Shown: positions 26,101-38,674 of the stretch, one piece after another
How positions within the stretch are numbered: the stretch's first letter is position 1
How the letters are laid out: every line of letters begins with the position of its first letter
The notes under the pieces: model-generated
The model's database searches: none
Seen by the model: only the letters and a program-made list of their open reading frames with translations
What the model was told of the DNA's origin: nothing
Source of the DNA: Citrus sinensis
Lineage: Eukaryota; Streptophyta; Magnoliopsida; Sapindales; Rutaceae
NCBI RefSeq assembly: GCF_022201045.2
Contig: NC_068562.1
Span: 4,092,001 to 4,156,000, forward strand
Direction of reading: 5' to 3'
Length of the DNA stretch: 64,000 nt
Position numbers and translations under genes: made by a program

Positions 26101-29021
26101 GCTTATCAAAGAGCTACTACAATTATTAATTATAACTTGGATCTAGAGAAATTTTACAACACAACATAGCATACACCAGCAGTAGCAGTGGCTCCAACGC
26201 AAAAGGCCTTTTTTGGAGAAATTTTATTGCTCAAATAAATAGAAGATAAATATGAATTAGAAGAGTGTAAAGAAGAAAAAATTGACTAAAAGCAAAAATA
26301 ACAATAAATTAGCTAGGTTCAATTGTTACCCCTTTCATGTAATATGTCTGCTGAATTTGGCTCAAACTCCAATGCCTTGCTCAAGTCTTGAATGGCCTGG
26401 TTTCATCAATGGAAGTGACTTCTGTTACTGGGATTATGCCAAGCACTAAGAAGTTCATTTATAAAAAACATTAAAACTATGAATCAATTGTTGCACAAAT
26501 AGTAACAAGCACATAAATGATATTGAGCATCTCCTAGCAAGTCTGGAAACGTGCCTTTCTTATCATATACCTAACAGCAGGTACACGTGAAAGTTAATTT
26601 GCTGTGCTTAAAAACATAATCACCATCTAGTGAACAGTAAAAATGTTTTTGCACTGGCAAATCATAGTGAACCCTAGTAACATTACTAAAATTCCTGAAG
26701 CAAAGATCAGCTACATTGGCAAAGACAGTGACAGAGAAAATTTCTTTGCTTGGAAGGACACCCATCAACAAGGCGTATCCTCTCACCTCAACAGATTCCC
26801 CTAAGGCAGCTCGAGCCTGTCCTCTCCGTTTCCATGCCTCACCAGCTGATGGGTTCGATTGAATAGCCTAAATATTAATTACACAAGCCACTCAGAAGAA
26901 GAAACCAGTATAATTTTTGTGTATTGTGGGAGTATTGCTAGTTCAAGTACCTCTGTGAAATCAGAAATAGCAGCTTCAAGTTCTCGTTGAAACGCACGTG
27001 CTGTCCCTCTTCCTATAAGTGCCTCAGGATACATAGGATCCTCTTTAAGTATCTGTATGAGCAATATTTAAAGGAGCTGATGTTTATAAAACTTGATTAT
27101 GGCCCAAAAACACTCATGATCAGCCCTATTGTTCCCCACCCAACAGCCTCCCAACATGGCATAAATGAACAAAAATATGCACAATAAAGACAAACTATTC
27201 TTTACAGGAAATAGTAAAGATGTCTCATAATATTCGTTATTTCACCTGGTCAAATATTGATATCGCAGAAGCATATTTCCCTTCATTAACCTTCAAAAGA
27301 AACAAAACTGCAGTATGAATGAAATATGTAGATGAAAACTTTAGTTATATAAGACAGATGATAACTTTCCCTGACCACATAACCAAACATTCAAACACAC
27401 CTGCGCTATACCCCTTGATAGTCTGAAATCTACACTAATTGACTTGGATTTTGAAATTCTAGTAACACAGAACTTTTTGTTTCTCCTGGCTTCGTTGCTT
27501 GTTTCTTTAAGCATATCCCACTTAAAACTCAACTTGCTGCGGCTTTCGGTACTATCACTAGATTTGTTGTCACTGATAGATGATTTACTGTAAGATTCAG
27601 AATTAGTATTTGAGTCGTTTAATGATGCAGAGTCAGAACTCAATTTGTCATGAACATCATGAGTTCCATTCGTTTGCCTTCCATGCCTTTCATTTACACT
27701 GGCTTTATCAATGGGGCCATTGCATATATCAAAATCATCACTGGATTGTCGATTGATCTCAGAAGCATCCCTTGATGCATGGGTACTTTTAGATCCATCA
27801 CTTGAACCATTGTGATTCTCAGAAACTTCTCTTAATTTGCCATTGATATGAAGTCCTGATTTAGATACTGGCACAGACGAACCCCCTTTGGCTTCATCAC
27901 TTCTTCCATTGCACAAGTCAGGATCATGGCTAGACTTGCTGCAAGTCTCAGATACATCCCTTGACTGACTACTTGAATCACAGATATCAGATTTATTGTG
28001 ATTCTCACTTGTTTCACTCATTTTATCATTGGCATTCAGTCCTGGTTCAGATACAGTCAAAGATGACATAGAATTGCTCACATCATATTCACAAGTAACA
28101 CTTCTGTCTTGTTTTGCAGCAGTCAGCAGTTCTTCAAGTTCTAGGAATTGCTTCAGATCTGCCGACTGATGCAAAGCATGTTCATACCCCTTCTCCCAAA
28201 CTGAAAGAGCTTCCTCTTTCCTTCCTAAAGCAGAAAATGCACAGCCTAGGCGACAAAAACCAATAAACTAAATTACAAAATAGGGCAAAGCAACTTGAGA
28301 TTGTCTTACTTTACACTTTAGTTGGAAAATGATAAAACAACAATTATAGAATCAGTTGTACAATGAAAGAACACACAACATCATAAAATTGACACATTCT
28401 CTTGATACAGCCTCTACTAAATGCATGCTTCACATATATAGGCTTAATAATAAATCTTCTAAGGTAAGAAGAGGCGTCAAATAACTCCTACTTTCTGTTC
28501 ATCCAGTAAATGAAGCACAACTAAAAGAAAATCTGGTGCAACAGGTTCAAAAATGGCTTCCAGCATAAGTCAAACCACCCATATCAAAATTTAACTATAT
28601 ATTTAGCGGTCAAATTAATATTCCATTATCAAGAACTATGAGTCCAACGACACATGAGATAAATGGAGACCTTTGAGAATATAAGCTTGAAGCAGCGTAG
28701 GATCAAGCTGAAGCGCCTTGTCACAGTCCCTAATCACGTGCTTGTGTAGCTCCAGTTGACTGTAACAAAATGCTCTATTGCTGTAACCAAACAATAATCC
28801 ACATTTTTCACATCACACGAAGATTCAATTAATAAGCTGCAAAAATTGAAGATCCGTAGGGGTAAAATTGGAAATGAATTGTAATTCAAGCTTACGGACC
28901 AGATGTCCTGGATTTCATAGGACTGAGCGAGGAGCGAGTCAAGGATTCGGATTGCCTTGGACCAGTTTCGTAAGCTGCAGAGCTTGGCAAGTTCGATGCG
29001 TGCGGTGATAGCCGAGGCCAT
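17126..29021 (-). CDS. SRFR1: SRFR1-like TPR protein, repressor of effector-triggered immunity
   Basis: I rebuilt 23 coding exons: 28900-29021, 28671-28780, 27401-28245, 27246-27290, 26951-27052, 26787-26867, 26330-26396, 25451-25551, 25143-25250, 24710-24780, 24518-24574, 23785-23893, 23602-23682, 22583-22669, 21752-21958, 20093-20424, 19187-19273, 19014-19113, 18229-18320, 18104-18142, 17874-17964, 17539-17636, 17126-17414. They total 3321 nt, one open frame of 1106 residues, close to the roughly 1050 of Arabidopsis SRFR1. The N-terminus (ARIELAKLC, NWSKAIRILDSLLAQS, NRAFCYSQLELHKHVI) and many TPR helices match what I remember of that family. SRFR1 is known to restrain TNL-type resistance signalling, with EDS1 and SNC1 among its partners, in cytosol, microsomes and nucleus. 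Exon 3 encodes a Ser-rich low-complexity insert (about residues 125-330) with an internal repeat. The C-terminal third (exons 16-23) is non-TPR and conserved. Exon 23 contains a hydrophobic stretch, SAVVGFVVLVGLFLAA. Confidence 0.88.
27689..28054 (-). repeat. Internal tandem repeat of about 61 residues in SRFR1 exon 3
   Basis: Residues about 142-203 and 204-263 align end to end. Both start VS(E/K)xGL, continue with SENHN at the same offset, then SRD(V/A)SE, then SS(H/D)D(P/F)D(L/I)CNG. The DNA copies are 27869-28054 and 27689-27868. Confidence 0.85.
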
Positions 29022-29309
29022 CACTGAGTCAACCCGAACGAGTTCGTCAATTTCACAGATCGTTTTATGAGTCTTGTTCAATCTATATCGGCTATCTAAA
29101 ATTTTCTCTTCAACATATTTTAGCGTAAGCGAGGGGCAGAAGAGGAAAATTACAAATTGGATTCTGACGACGCGGAAGAAGGTCGGGTCATTGATGAAAG
29201 ACAGAGCGAACAACGGGACCGATGGAGGAACAATAAGCGCTACACGTGTACAGAACCTTAACGTGATTGGCTGAACTTGACACTTGTTCGACTCTTTTAC
29301 GTTATACAT

Positions 29310-30880
29310 TTTAACATATGCTTAATTACAAAACTCTTTTATGGACTCTATTTATGTAAAATTATATATATAATAATAATTTTTCAGACTTTAATAAATT
29401 TAGGAATTAGTTAAAATATAAAATAAACACATATTTTAATACACTGTATTTTATCATGTGATGTATTAATTTATTTATTTTTAATTAATTCCTGACTTTA
29501 ATAAAAATCAAAGATTCCTGATTAAAAAAATACTATATATATATATAATATTTTTCAAATATAAAAGTTCATTTAGAGTTATGCGTCTGCGAAGTTTTGT
29601 AGTTCTATCAGGGCATACCAACGTGTACATAGTGCGAACTGAAACAAGTTTTAATTTTCTTTTCCTTTTATTTATTTATTAAATTGTGGCTTGTCAGTTT
29701 TATCTTCATCGAATTATTATTATTATTTGTTTTTTTATGTGTTCTGTTGATATTTTAGCTTTATTGGAATGGTTTATATAAAAGAACTTTTATCTTCAAT
29801 AATATTTTGTACTTCCAATTAAACTCAAATTATTTATTGACTGAACTATAGAATCCTCATTTGTCATATTGAAATCCCACAGGCATAACATCATGTTAAA
29901 AAATATTCTGGTACTTGTTAATTATGTTTGCAAACTGCAAGTTTGTAATTATAATTGTCAGTTAATGTATATACAGTAAACACACACAATTGATGTTGCA
30001 AACAACATAGATCAACTTCTAGTGATAAATATTAAGGGTGCGTTTGATATTATTTTATTATAGTTGTCACTTTCTTTTAAGTCACGGCACTAGTGCACCG
30101 CAATACCAAAAAAAGTCTAAATCCTACTCACACCCGAATTAAAATATAGTGAAAGAATTGTATACCCTCTAGTAAATATTATTTTAAGATGTCACACACA
30201 TCATAGGTTTTTAATTTTTTTTTCTTCAAATGCCATCATATATTTTCTTTGCTTCCTGACTTTTTTTTTTTTTTTAATTTTACTTTTGCACTACTTTTTA
30301 GTACTATGTCTGTTTATAAGTAAATGAGAATGATTTATATAGAGAGTTCCGGATAAACAACAATATGTGGTATTACAATGACGGAGTTTGAAATATCGAA
30401 ACTCATAACACCCTACCAAATGTTTGCAAGTATTGTAGTTTTCTACTTGCACGATCTCCTTCATCACCAACATTAAGAAAAATGCAAAACGTATTCTTAA
30501 TTATATGAAAATCGTTGCTCATTAATTTAACTCCATACATAACATATTACTTACTTCAATAATACGAAATGAAACGAGCAAGAAAAAAGAAACGGTCGAG
30601 TGATTTCCGCCAGCAAGTTCACTAGTTCAAGTTCAACCATTTAAAGTACTGTGTGCCGCGTGATGCATCGTAGTAGTTGAGCATGGAGATGCTTGCTCGC
30701 TGTGCAAGCAAAGTCAAAGGGAAACTGCGAAACATTCTTTACCCAAAGACGGTGAAGGAAATTGAAGCTTTATTGAAGGTCTAAGCCGAACAAAGATAAA
30801 AAGCCAGAATAGCACTTGGACAGAAAAGCTTTGTTGTATATAAAAGAAGGCACAACATCGTTACAGAAAAGAAACGAATA
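29310..30880. other. AT-rich intergenic upstream of SRFR1
   Basis: No gene recognised. At about 30036 a sequence reading gggtgcgtttgatatt looks like the end of a hAT-type MITE, but no partner end was found. Confidence 0.4.
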
Positions 30881-30894
30881 ACCAACATGTGAAA

Positions 30895-31123
30895 TTATGT
30901 CAGCCCACGCTCAATTGATAGACAAGCACTAAGGAGCCTAAGATTAAGCCTTTTACAAGCCCATCCCTCGGGGATTGTCTCGCCCACTAATGCAATTGGA
31001 CCATCACTCTGATCCAATAAAGCACTTTGATTTGTTGAAGAGGGGTCATAGTTTTCATATTGCAACCAAGTGATTAACGGTGAAGTATAAGTCAACGACT
31101 CTCCAATTAAGTCGGTTGATAAT
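30895..31123 (-). pseudogene. Orphan coding fragment, probable C-terminal exon of an unknown gene
   Basis: An open minus-strand frame of about 76 codons ends at a TAA at 30895-30897. Its composition is protein-like and balanced (for example LITWLQYENYDP, SDGPIALVGETIPEGW, KRLNLRLLSACLSIERGLT), unlike the AT-driven frames around it. No upstream exon with matching phase was found before the AT-rich stretch at 31125-31220. I do not recognise the family. It could be a transposed 3' fragment, a degraded retrocopy or the end of a small unannotated gene. Confidence 0.4.
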
Positions 31124-31129
31124 TCTTTC

Positions 31130-32480
31130 TTTTATTTAATAAGATAAGAGTATTTAAATCTCCTCATAGTTAGAAAGTAAACATTAAGAAATATATAAAA
31201 ATAGATTAAACTATTATACTTACAAAAGAAACCCGCCAAGTCTGACATTTAAACCGTTCCATTATGCTTATATAGAAAATTAAGTGAAAAATACTTAAGG
31301 TGGAAATTTTCTTGCACGCCCATTAATATTGACATATTTTGCCCCGGTCGCACAATGACGGACAATAATAGGCTGTTAACAGCCAATCCATTAGATTCGG
31401 TTGAATAATTTTTTAACCAATGAAATTAAAATTATACCCTTAATTTTCACGTGGTAAATAACATAAATAGCCATAAATTTTATTTTCTTTTTCTTTTTCT
31501 GTCTTTGCCGTTCTTCTTTGTCTCTCACCATTCTCCTCTCTCTCACATGTCATGTTATAATTTAGAGATAATGACTCATGTAAAAGATTATGATATGTGT
31601 GTTCCATTTATTTTTAGGAATTTTTAATTTTAGATAAACTAAATTTTTTTTGGTAATACAATTTTGAATTATTTACTTTCTTTGGGATTTAGAAGAATCT
31701 AATAACTATGGCGGGAGATAAGTTCTTGGCTTCAGTTGTGATGTTTAAAATTATGTATATATGATGGGTGGTTAAAATTGTTTGGTCCATCTAACGTGGG
31801 TGGTCCAAAAGCTTAAAGTCCAAAATGTATACTTGATATGCAATTATTGTTGAGTTTTTGACTTGGATGAAATTAGCCATTAATTTGGCTTTGTAAAATG
31901 ACGTGAGTACATCAAGCATAAGTGGAAGCTGCAGCAAGCAATTTAAGCAAGAAAAATCAAGAGAGGTGAAGAAGACAGCGGCCGACAATTTGGATTGGGA
32001 CCAAGGGTTTCAATTTTGATTGGATGATTATATGATAATTTTGATTTCATTTTCTCTCAAATTTAGAAAGTAAGTTTGACATTTTCTTCCAAATTCCTAC
32101 TAGTCTTAATTTATTTTATCCTCTCTTATACTATTAGTTTGAGATATCCATTATAAAAGTGATAAGATTCTTAATATTGTGAGTCTCTAATGTTATTTAG
32201 AGAAGAACCTATACTGTAATCTCATTAATTATATTGTAGAAGATTATATCAAATCAGGCTGTTTTTTCCAATTTGAGATCTCCACATAAATATCTGTCTT
32301 TAAACATATACATAACAAGAAGGATCAAATTTCAAACACCCAAATCAAGTTGCAGCAGGAAGCCAAGTTACAAAGACACAGTACAGGCGACATTGAGCCC
32401 TAGACACAACAATAAATGATAAACCGAACCAACCTTATTAACAAATACAAAGTAAGAAAACCCCAGATGTCGTTAAACAT
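31130..32480. other. Intergenic downstream of KAI2
   Basis: No open frame of note. The part nearest 32480 probably holds the KAI2 3' UTR. Confidence 0.4.
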
Positions 32481-32493
32481 AAACCCCTACATA

Positions 32494-33972
32494 TCATGAT
32501 GCAATATTGTAGCGAATGTGCCTAAGAAGCACCGGAATAACAATATCCGGGGAGCTCAGCTGCGGCAAATGACCGTCAGATGACATGACTTCAACAACGG
32601 AATCGGCGAGGAGATTCTGATGAAGATATTCGGAGATCACTACAGGCACGGCCAAATCCTTCATGCTTTGTATTATGTGGCATGGGACACTGACAAGGCT
32701 GAGAATTTGCCTCATGTCACTTTGGAAAATGGTTTGTGCCACACTCAAGGCTATGTCTGGTCTCATGTTGAATAAGGTTCGGCTAAATTCTTGAACAGCC
32801 ACCGAGTCCATGTCCCCGCCGACAGCTAGCGGGGCGAATCCAGAGCACCATGCCTTGTAATTTGACCTCATTGCTTCAAAAAGCTGATCCAGCTCCTCTT
32901 GCTCAAATCCTCCGTAGTAATCCACATCATTGAGATACCTATCAATAAACCAGTGAAAAGAATGCCCATCAAAATCATAGGTGAACAATTTGTCTCTAGT
33001 TGATGAATTAATTAATGATTACTTTTACTGTTAGGAACTTCTGTTCAACCTTATTCTTTCAATTGGTAAAAGTTCTCGTATAAGTTATCACAAAGCTTTC
33101 CAATTATGAATAAACTCACTCAAATTAAAAATTGTCTCTTGTCAAAAACCTCTGATGTGTGACCAATAATTAATTAGAAAATTTCAAGCTACAAGCCAGG
33201 GGTTTATTATATATAATTATCGTTTGTCAATTTCAAACTAGGAATATTTAACAACTTCAAAGTTAAAACTACTGATCGTGTTTAAGCCATCAGAGGGTGA
33301 AACAAAATTAGGAAAAAAAAAAGGAAAATACTAAAGTGACATAAAGATAAAACAATTAACAAGTTCTACTGGTTGCTGAAAAGGACGTACCATCTGTTCT
33401 TTGATCAATAAGGTACATGAAAAACTATAATTTATGAGTAGTAGTATTGGAAGACGATAAATTAATTAAATATTTAAAGATACCCCATTAGATTAACTTA
33501 AACGGAAGATTTCAACTAAGCAAACCACAAGTTCTAGAACTAAAAAAATGATTGGTCTGAAAATGATATACGGGGAGGTGAATAGGGCGAGCTTGGTAGG
33601 TTACCTAGGAGAGCCGGAGATCATGACGAGTTTAGTGAAGAGATCAGGGCGGGAGATGGAGGCGATGGCGCCAATCATGGCGGAAACAGAGTGACCGACG
33701 AGAATACAAGAGTCAATTTGCAGCTCTTCTAAAATAGCAAGCAAATCGAAGGCATAGCCTTCGAGGGTGGAGTATCTGTTGAAGTCAAAGTAGTCGGGAT
33801 TGGTGGTGCCAGCGCCCATGTTGTCATACAAAACGACGCGGTAATCGTCGACGAGATGAGGCACGAGGTGCTTCCACACCGACTGGTCGGTGCCGAAGCC
33901 GTGAGCCAACACTATCACTTGCTCCCCTGACCCCGTCACTTTCACGTTGTGAGCTTCTTCCACGATTCCCAT
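32494..33972 (-). CDS. KAI2: KAI2/HTL alpha/beta-hydrolase, karrikin and KAI2-ligand receptor
   Basis: Two exons, 33605-33972 and 32494-32938, joined by a GT-AG intron, give 270 residues, exactly the length of Arabidopsis KAI2. The catalytic triad is intact: Ser95 in GHSVS, Asp217 in KDLAV and His246 in SDGHLPQL. Family motifs such as [27 protein letters not shown] and [16 protein letters not shown] are present. KAI2 is a nucleo-cytoplasmic receptor that, on ligand binding, recruits the F-box protein MAX2 so that SMAX1-type repressors are degraded. This affects germination, seedling growth and mycorrhiza. The single intron just after SPR matches the family. Residue 190, a pocket-lining position, is Ala here, whereas I recall Gly in Arabidopsis. 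Close similarity to KAI2 rather than D14 is clear from the N-terminus [11 protein letters not shown]. Confidence 0.97.
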
Positions 33973-34079
33973 TTCGCCTCGCCTGAATCTGCGGAGCTTT
34001 CTTTTCTTTTATTTTCTTTTGTGTTGTCAAGTGATTAGTGAAAGCGTTTTTGTTCTTGGGGTTGTTTTGTGTGTATATA

Positions 34080-34091
34080 CTTATATATATA
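34080..34091 (-). promoter_or_regulatory. TATA box candidate of KAI2
   Basis: The minus strand reads CTATATATATAA about 110 bp upstream of the KAI2 ATG, at a plausible distance for a leader of roughly 80 nt. Confidence 0.5.
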
Positions 34092-34099
34092 GTTATTTT

Positions 34100-35095
34100 T
34101 ACTTAGGGTTAATGGCCTTATGCCGCTGTTGATTTTGAATGGTGTCGACGGGGGGTTTTTGGACCACATGTCTGTGACGATATTTCCAGATTAAACGAGC
34201 GGGAGAGTGATTTGGTACATGCGGGTCTACGGTTATGCACGTGTGTGTCGTAGCTTTATGTTCTTGAACTAAACGGTTGGTAGAAGGTGATTGGATGATC
34301 TTGGGTTTAATACGAGGTACAGAAGCTGACGGTTTGGTTTTGGTTGACTTGCTAAGTTGCTAGTGGGTGGGTGAGATAGGGTAGGCGGCCTGAAATTATG
34401 CACCCTGCGTCTGTCATAAATGCAATCGTGACATTGCTGTATGGAACGAAAGACATCTGTATGTATATGCTGCATTAGCTTTGTGATGGGAACGGAAGTT
34501 GCAATCTTTACTATACGTGGTGAAATAGAATTTGATGGGTGCAATTGCACACACCTACGCATATTATAAGATAAATCACATACAGTGCACGAATTTTTTG
34601 GAGAAAAATGTCACATCTATCATCATTTAGGTTTAGATTAAAATTCAAATCAATCCCTTAAACCTGGTGATTGATTCGTTTTGGTCTATTAGTAGGATTT
34701 TTACTTTTATAGTTAATATGAAAAGAATTTTTTTTTTAAGAAAAAGAGGGTTAGCGCTGCATTTATAGAATTATAATATAAAGTCTGTATACATAGGATT
34801 ATTGTTACTATAGTTTGGGTATTATAAAAAAACAGTTAAATATAATTTAACGTGAAGACCACGTTATTATTTGGCAATTTACTGGTTAAAAAATATCTAA
34901 TAACCATACATATTATTGATATCGATTTCCGAATTTGTCCTCAAAGAGTGAAGAGCATTTTTTTTTTCTTTTGGTTGAAAAATAAAAATAAACAAAGAAA
35001 GAAAGAAAACAAGAATAAGAGAATAATAAAAATGATTTGGTTGCTCATGTTCAACTTAATGGTAGTATACAATTTCAACCGGTTAATTCATTAAA
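34100..35095. other. Intergenic, upstream of KAI2
   Basis: The KAI2 promoter side has more GC in 34120-34560 and is AT-rich beyond. No gene recognised. Confidence 0.4.
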
Positions 35096-35099
35096 TTTG

Positions 35100-36330
35100 T
35101 TTGTTTTTTCAACTAAATAAAAAATTTAATTTTTTTCTCTATTTAATAAAAATTTCACTCATTAAGTTATTAAATTATTAAGTAATTTTTTTAGGATGAC
35201 ATTATTAAAAGATAATCTTCAAATTAATTGCTATCTAATTAATTTATTTTCATTCTTACATAAATAAAAGCTTACTAATTAGCACCATTGTTATTCATTT
35301 TTATAATTTTTTAAAATATAGTAGTATATTATTGCTACTATCATCTTTTTATTTTCTTCAAATTAGTATTATTTTTTATGGATACTTTCATATATAACGT
35401 CATAAACCATAATAAAATTGATTAACATGTTCTAAATTAGAATAGTAAAGGGTTGTATCCACTCGAACATGATTTATGTTATGATAAAATAATATCTTAT
35501 TTATGTTCTTTGATATGATTATTTTTTATTTAACACTTAAAATTTGTAAGAACACAAATGTAAAAGTACGTACCGATTTTCAGTATTTTAAGTTAAAAGA
35601 ATAAATAACATTTCTTGTTTTTAGAGATTCAAACAAAAAAAGAAATACAATATTCAAATTTAGACTATTCATCTTTATTCAAAATTCAATATAATTCAAG
35701 TCCATTCAAATTTTAGATAAAAGGACAAATGCCACCCAAGTATGCTTATTTTTTTAACGTAATAAAAATATTTACTCACTAAATTATTAAGCTAACTTTC
35801 TAATTTTTTTTTAACTTTTGCTTAATCTAAAAAATCTGAATGATATCATTAAATTATATTCTTCAAAATATCCCTATTATTTATTTAATTTTCAATTTTT
35901 CATCCTAACCTAAATAAGTTTACTAATTAACGTTATATTCATCTCTATAACTTATGATAATACAGTGGTAGACTAATATTGTTTTGATTTTATTTTTTTC
36001 AAATTAACATTTTTTATCTTTATTATTTTATTATTATTTTTATCATAAACTACAATAAAATTAATTAACATGTTCTAATTTAGAATAGTAAAGGGTTTAT
36101 TCAATTGAATATGATTTATGTTACAATAAACATGATCTAATTTATGTTCTTTGATATTGTTATTTGTTTAATATTTATAAGGGCACAAATGTAAGAATAC
36201 TGATTTTTAATTTTTTTTTAAGTTAAAAAAGCTTATTACTTATTTTTAGGGTATAGACAAAAAATTAAATATATCATTATGATTCAAACCAATTTAAGTC
36301 TATTATCATATTATGTTAGATATTTGCTCA
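35100..36330. repeat. Diverged tandem duplication, unit about 620-640 bp
   Basis: Segment 35100-35735 and segment 35736-36330 align in order: actca(t/c)taa(g/a)ttatta; attaacatgttctaa(a/t)tt followed by agaatagtaaagggtt (35422 and 36065); gatttatgtta (35470 and 36110); ttatgttctttgatat (35500 and 36145); and a later taagttaaaa block. The offset is 620-645 bp. Many substitutions and indels make it an old duplication, with no coding content. Confidence 0.7.
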
Positions 36331-36339
36331 ATAATATTT

Positions 36340-37560
36340 AGAGAGACATATATAATTAACCATACTAATATTTGTTGGAGAATTTATTTACTTTGCCTAT
36401 TCGTGTCTGTAAATACTCAAAATCATTCCCTCTACCTATCGTACTCTCTCAATAATATATTATTCACAACATTTAGGACATTAGTTATGCATCAAATAAT
36501 TATAGGTTAAGTAATGTTGGATCAATATGAAATCTTGAATGAAGTTTGATTGGCCAAAACATGTTATACATCAAAATCACGATAATTAGGCAATTATCAA
36601 ACTTTAAAAAAAAAAACACAAGTATTATAAATAGTCGTTTGAATGAAATCGTTAAATGAAACCTTAAATTTGAGTAGGCTATGATATGAAATGGTAAAAA
36701 TAAGAGAGCTAAACATAAACTAGATATGCATAAAAATTGATCCCATGGTTTTACATATAACTAGATGAAAAGGCAAGGCATAAACTTAGAAGAATAAAAA
36801 ATGTAAGAACTTTAATGTAAAAGAACTCTCCCTTAGCATTCATTACGAGAGTTTTGTTTTGTTGTTATTATTATTATTATATTTTTAATTTTATGAAAAG
36901 ACAATTCATTTCATCCGAACTTGGACGTAACTCGGCAGGAAAGTTGGCCAGCCAAACAACAGTGATGGAATAACTAAAAGCCAACTTCGCTAGACCCGCG
37001 TCATTTATCGTCTAACTCTTTCTTATCCACTGGAATATGCAAAGACCTGATAAGCGATTTGATCGTGATGATTGAGTTCGAGTGGAGAGAAGACTTGGCT
37101 TTATTTCTTTTTCTTTTCGAAAAAAATTTTATTCCTTTTTTTTTTCCTTTAATTACATGGTGACGATTATTGATTGGGTACGCCGTAGAAGTAATATCCA
37201 CTACATAGCCGACACGTAGAGCATACGAATAAAGAGAAAACCTCTTTAAGATGGTTCGTTGTCAGTACAGAGTAGTGTTGGATAGACGACGGGCAGGGGG
37301 TTTCCAAATTGATTGATGACGCGACACGTGCATCTGAATCTAATCGGTCAGCACTCTAATGCGGTAGTAGGCTAGTAGTTGCCGAGACACCTGCACTTGG
37401 TCTCTCAGGTTTCCTTGTTTGTATTGTACCTACATATTTTGATTTTTGTTTCTTTTTAAATTCAACCAGAATTCATGATACTATTTTGAAGGTTTGATCC
37501 TATGGATCGTCCGTTTGCTGCATCAATTTTCTTCCCTACAGAGACAGAGAAAGGACAGAA
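36340..37560. other. AT-rich intergenic, nothing recognised
   Basis: No gene or clear repeat was seen. Short frames are AT-driven. Confidence 0.4.
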
Positions 37561-37578
37561 GACAGAACTATCTTAATT

Positions 37579-38239
37579 CAGCACCGATATTCTCACACCA
37601 ATGAGCACCACAGTTAGCACAAAACGGTTCGTTTTGTGCCACCTATAAAACAAATTACTGTTGCTCCAAAACACACACTCGTCTTGCTCAAACGTAAGCG
37701 CAGACTACACACACTCGTCTCACTGGACCACAGCACTCACGCCGAAACGCCGTGTTTCTCACCCACTCGACTGCTCTGTGCTCTGTCCATCGGTGTTCTC
37801 TCTCTCTCTCTCTCGCCGTGGGTCTCTCCACATTTGGCTGTCAGCTGTCTCACTCGCACCGTTCACAAGACACGCTCTCTCCCTCTCTCCCTCAGGGCAC
37901 ATTTTGTACACAAATATCCGAGAGTAAATTCAATTGGTTATCAAGATTCCAGCTTTAGGCAGATTGTTTTCAGACATGTAGCATTAGAGTGTATGGTCTC
38001 TTCCACTTCAGTTTAGCGAGACTGGTTGTGTTCATTTGTTTCAGCAATATATTCCCGTCGTATCACGATTGTAAACAACGATCTGCGAACTTGAACGGAA
38101 AAAAGGATATGCCTTTTGTAGATTAAAGAGATTTGTTATATTTTTAGCTAAATTGTGGTTCAAGTTTAGTCAATTCAATGTCGATTTGGTCACCAAGGAT
38201 TTTTCCCTCTCAGTCCGATAAGGTAAAAATGACATGGGG

Positions 38240-38290
<51 letters not shown>

Positions 38291-38674
38291 TTAATGAAAT
38301 TTGAAGAGAGTGGAAAACATGATCGGTGAATTTTGGAGGGGGGAGACAGAGTGGCCCGTGACCCACGGCGGCTGGATTTGGAGAGGGAGAGAGAGAGTGA
38401 CCCTTGATCTACGACTGCTGAATTTGGAGGGGGGAGAGAGAGAGCCGCCGACGGAGTGTGATGAGGATGAACGAGAGATTGGTGGCTTGGTGAGATTTGT
38501 GGCAGCGAGCCGTGAGGGAGAGAGCGAGAGAGCGTGTGCCGTGAGGAAGAGAGCGAGATGTGAACGATGTGTGTGTTGAGAAGTCAATGAGTAACAGTGA
38601 CAATATATAGTCTTAACAAAATGCACCGTTTTGTGCTAACTGTGGTACTAACTGTTGTAAGAATCTCATTTTCC
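37579..38674. mobile_element. Candidate non-autonomous Mutator-like element with 9-bp target duplication
   Basis: The sequence accacagttagcacaaaacg at 37607-37626 is inverted near 38622-38647. The similarity continues outward on both sides (gatattctcaca against gagattcttaca). The direct repeat atcttaatt flanks the whole at 37570-37578 and 38675-38683, and 9 bp is the Mutator size. The interior is GC-richer than the surroundings, rich in CT on the left and GA on the right as expected of partly self-complementary arms, with a (GA)n run. No transposase frame is seen. The outermost 7 bp of the two ends do not match, so exact ends are uncertain. Confidence 0.6.
38245..38286. repeat. (GA)n microsatellite
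   Basis: About 21 GA dinucleotides inside the Mutator-like candidate. Confidence 0.95.

Noticed and set aside
26840..26870. gggttcgatt resembles a tRNA B box
   Set aside because: It lies inside SRFR1 exon 6 and no cloverleaf can be drawn around it.
37636..38016. 126-residue Ser/His-rich frame
   Set aside because: It lies inside the putative Mutator-like element, is driven by CT repeats and resembles no family.
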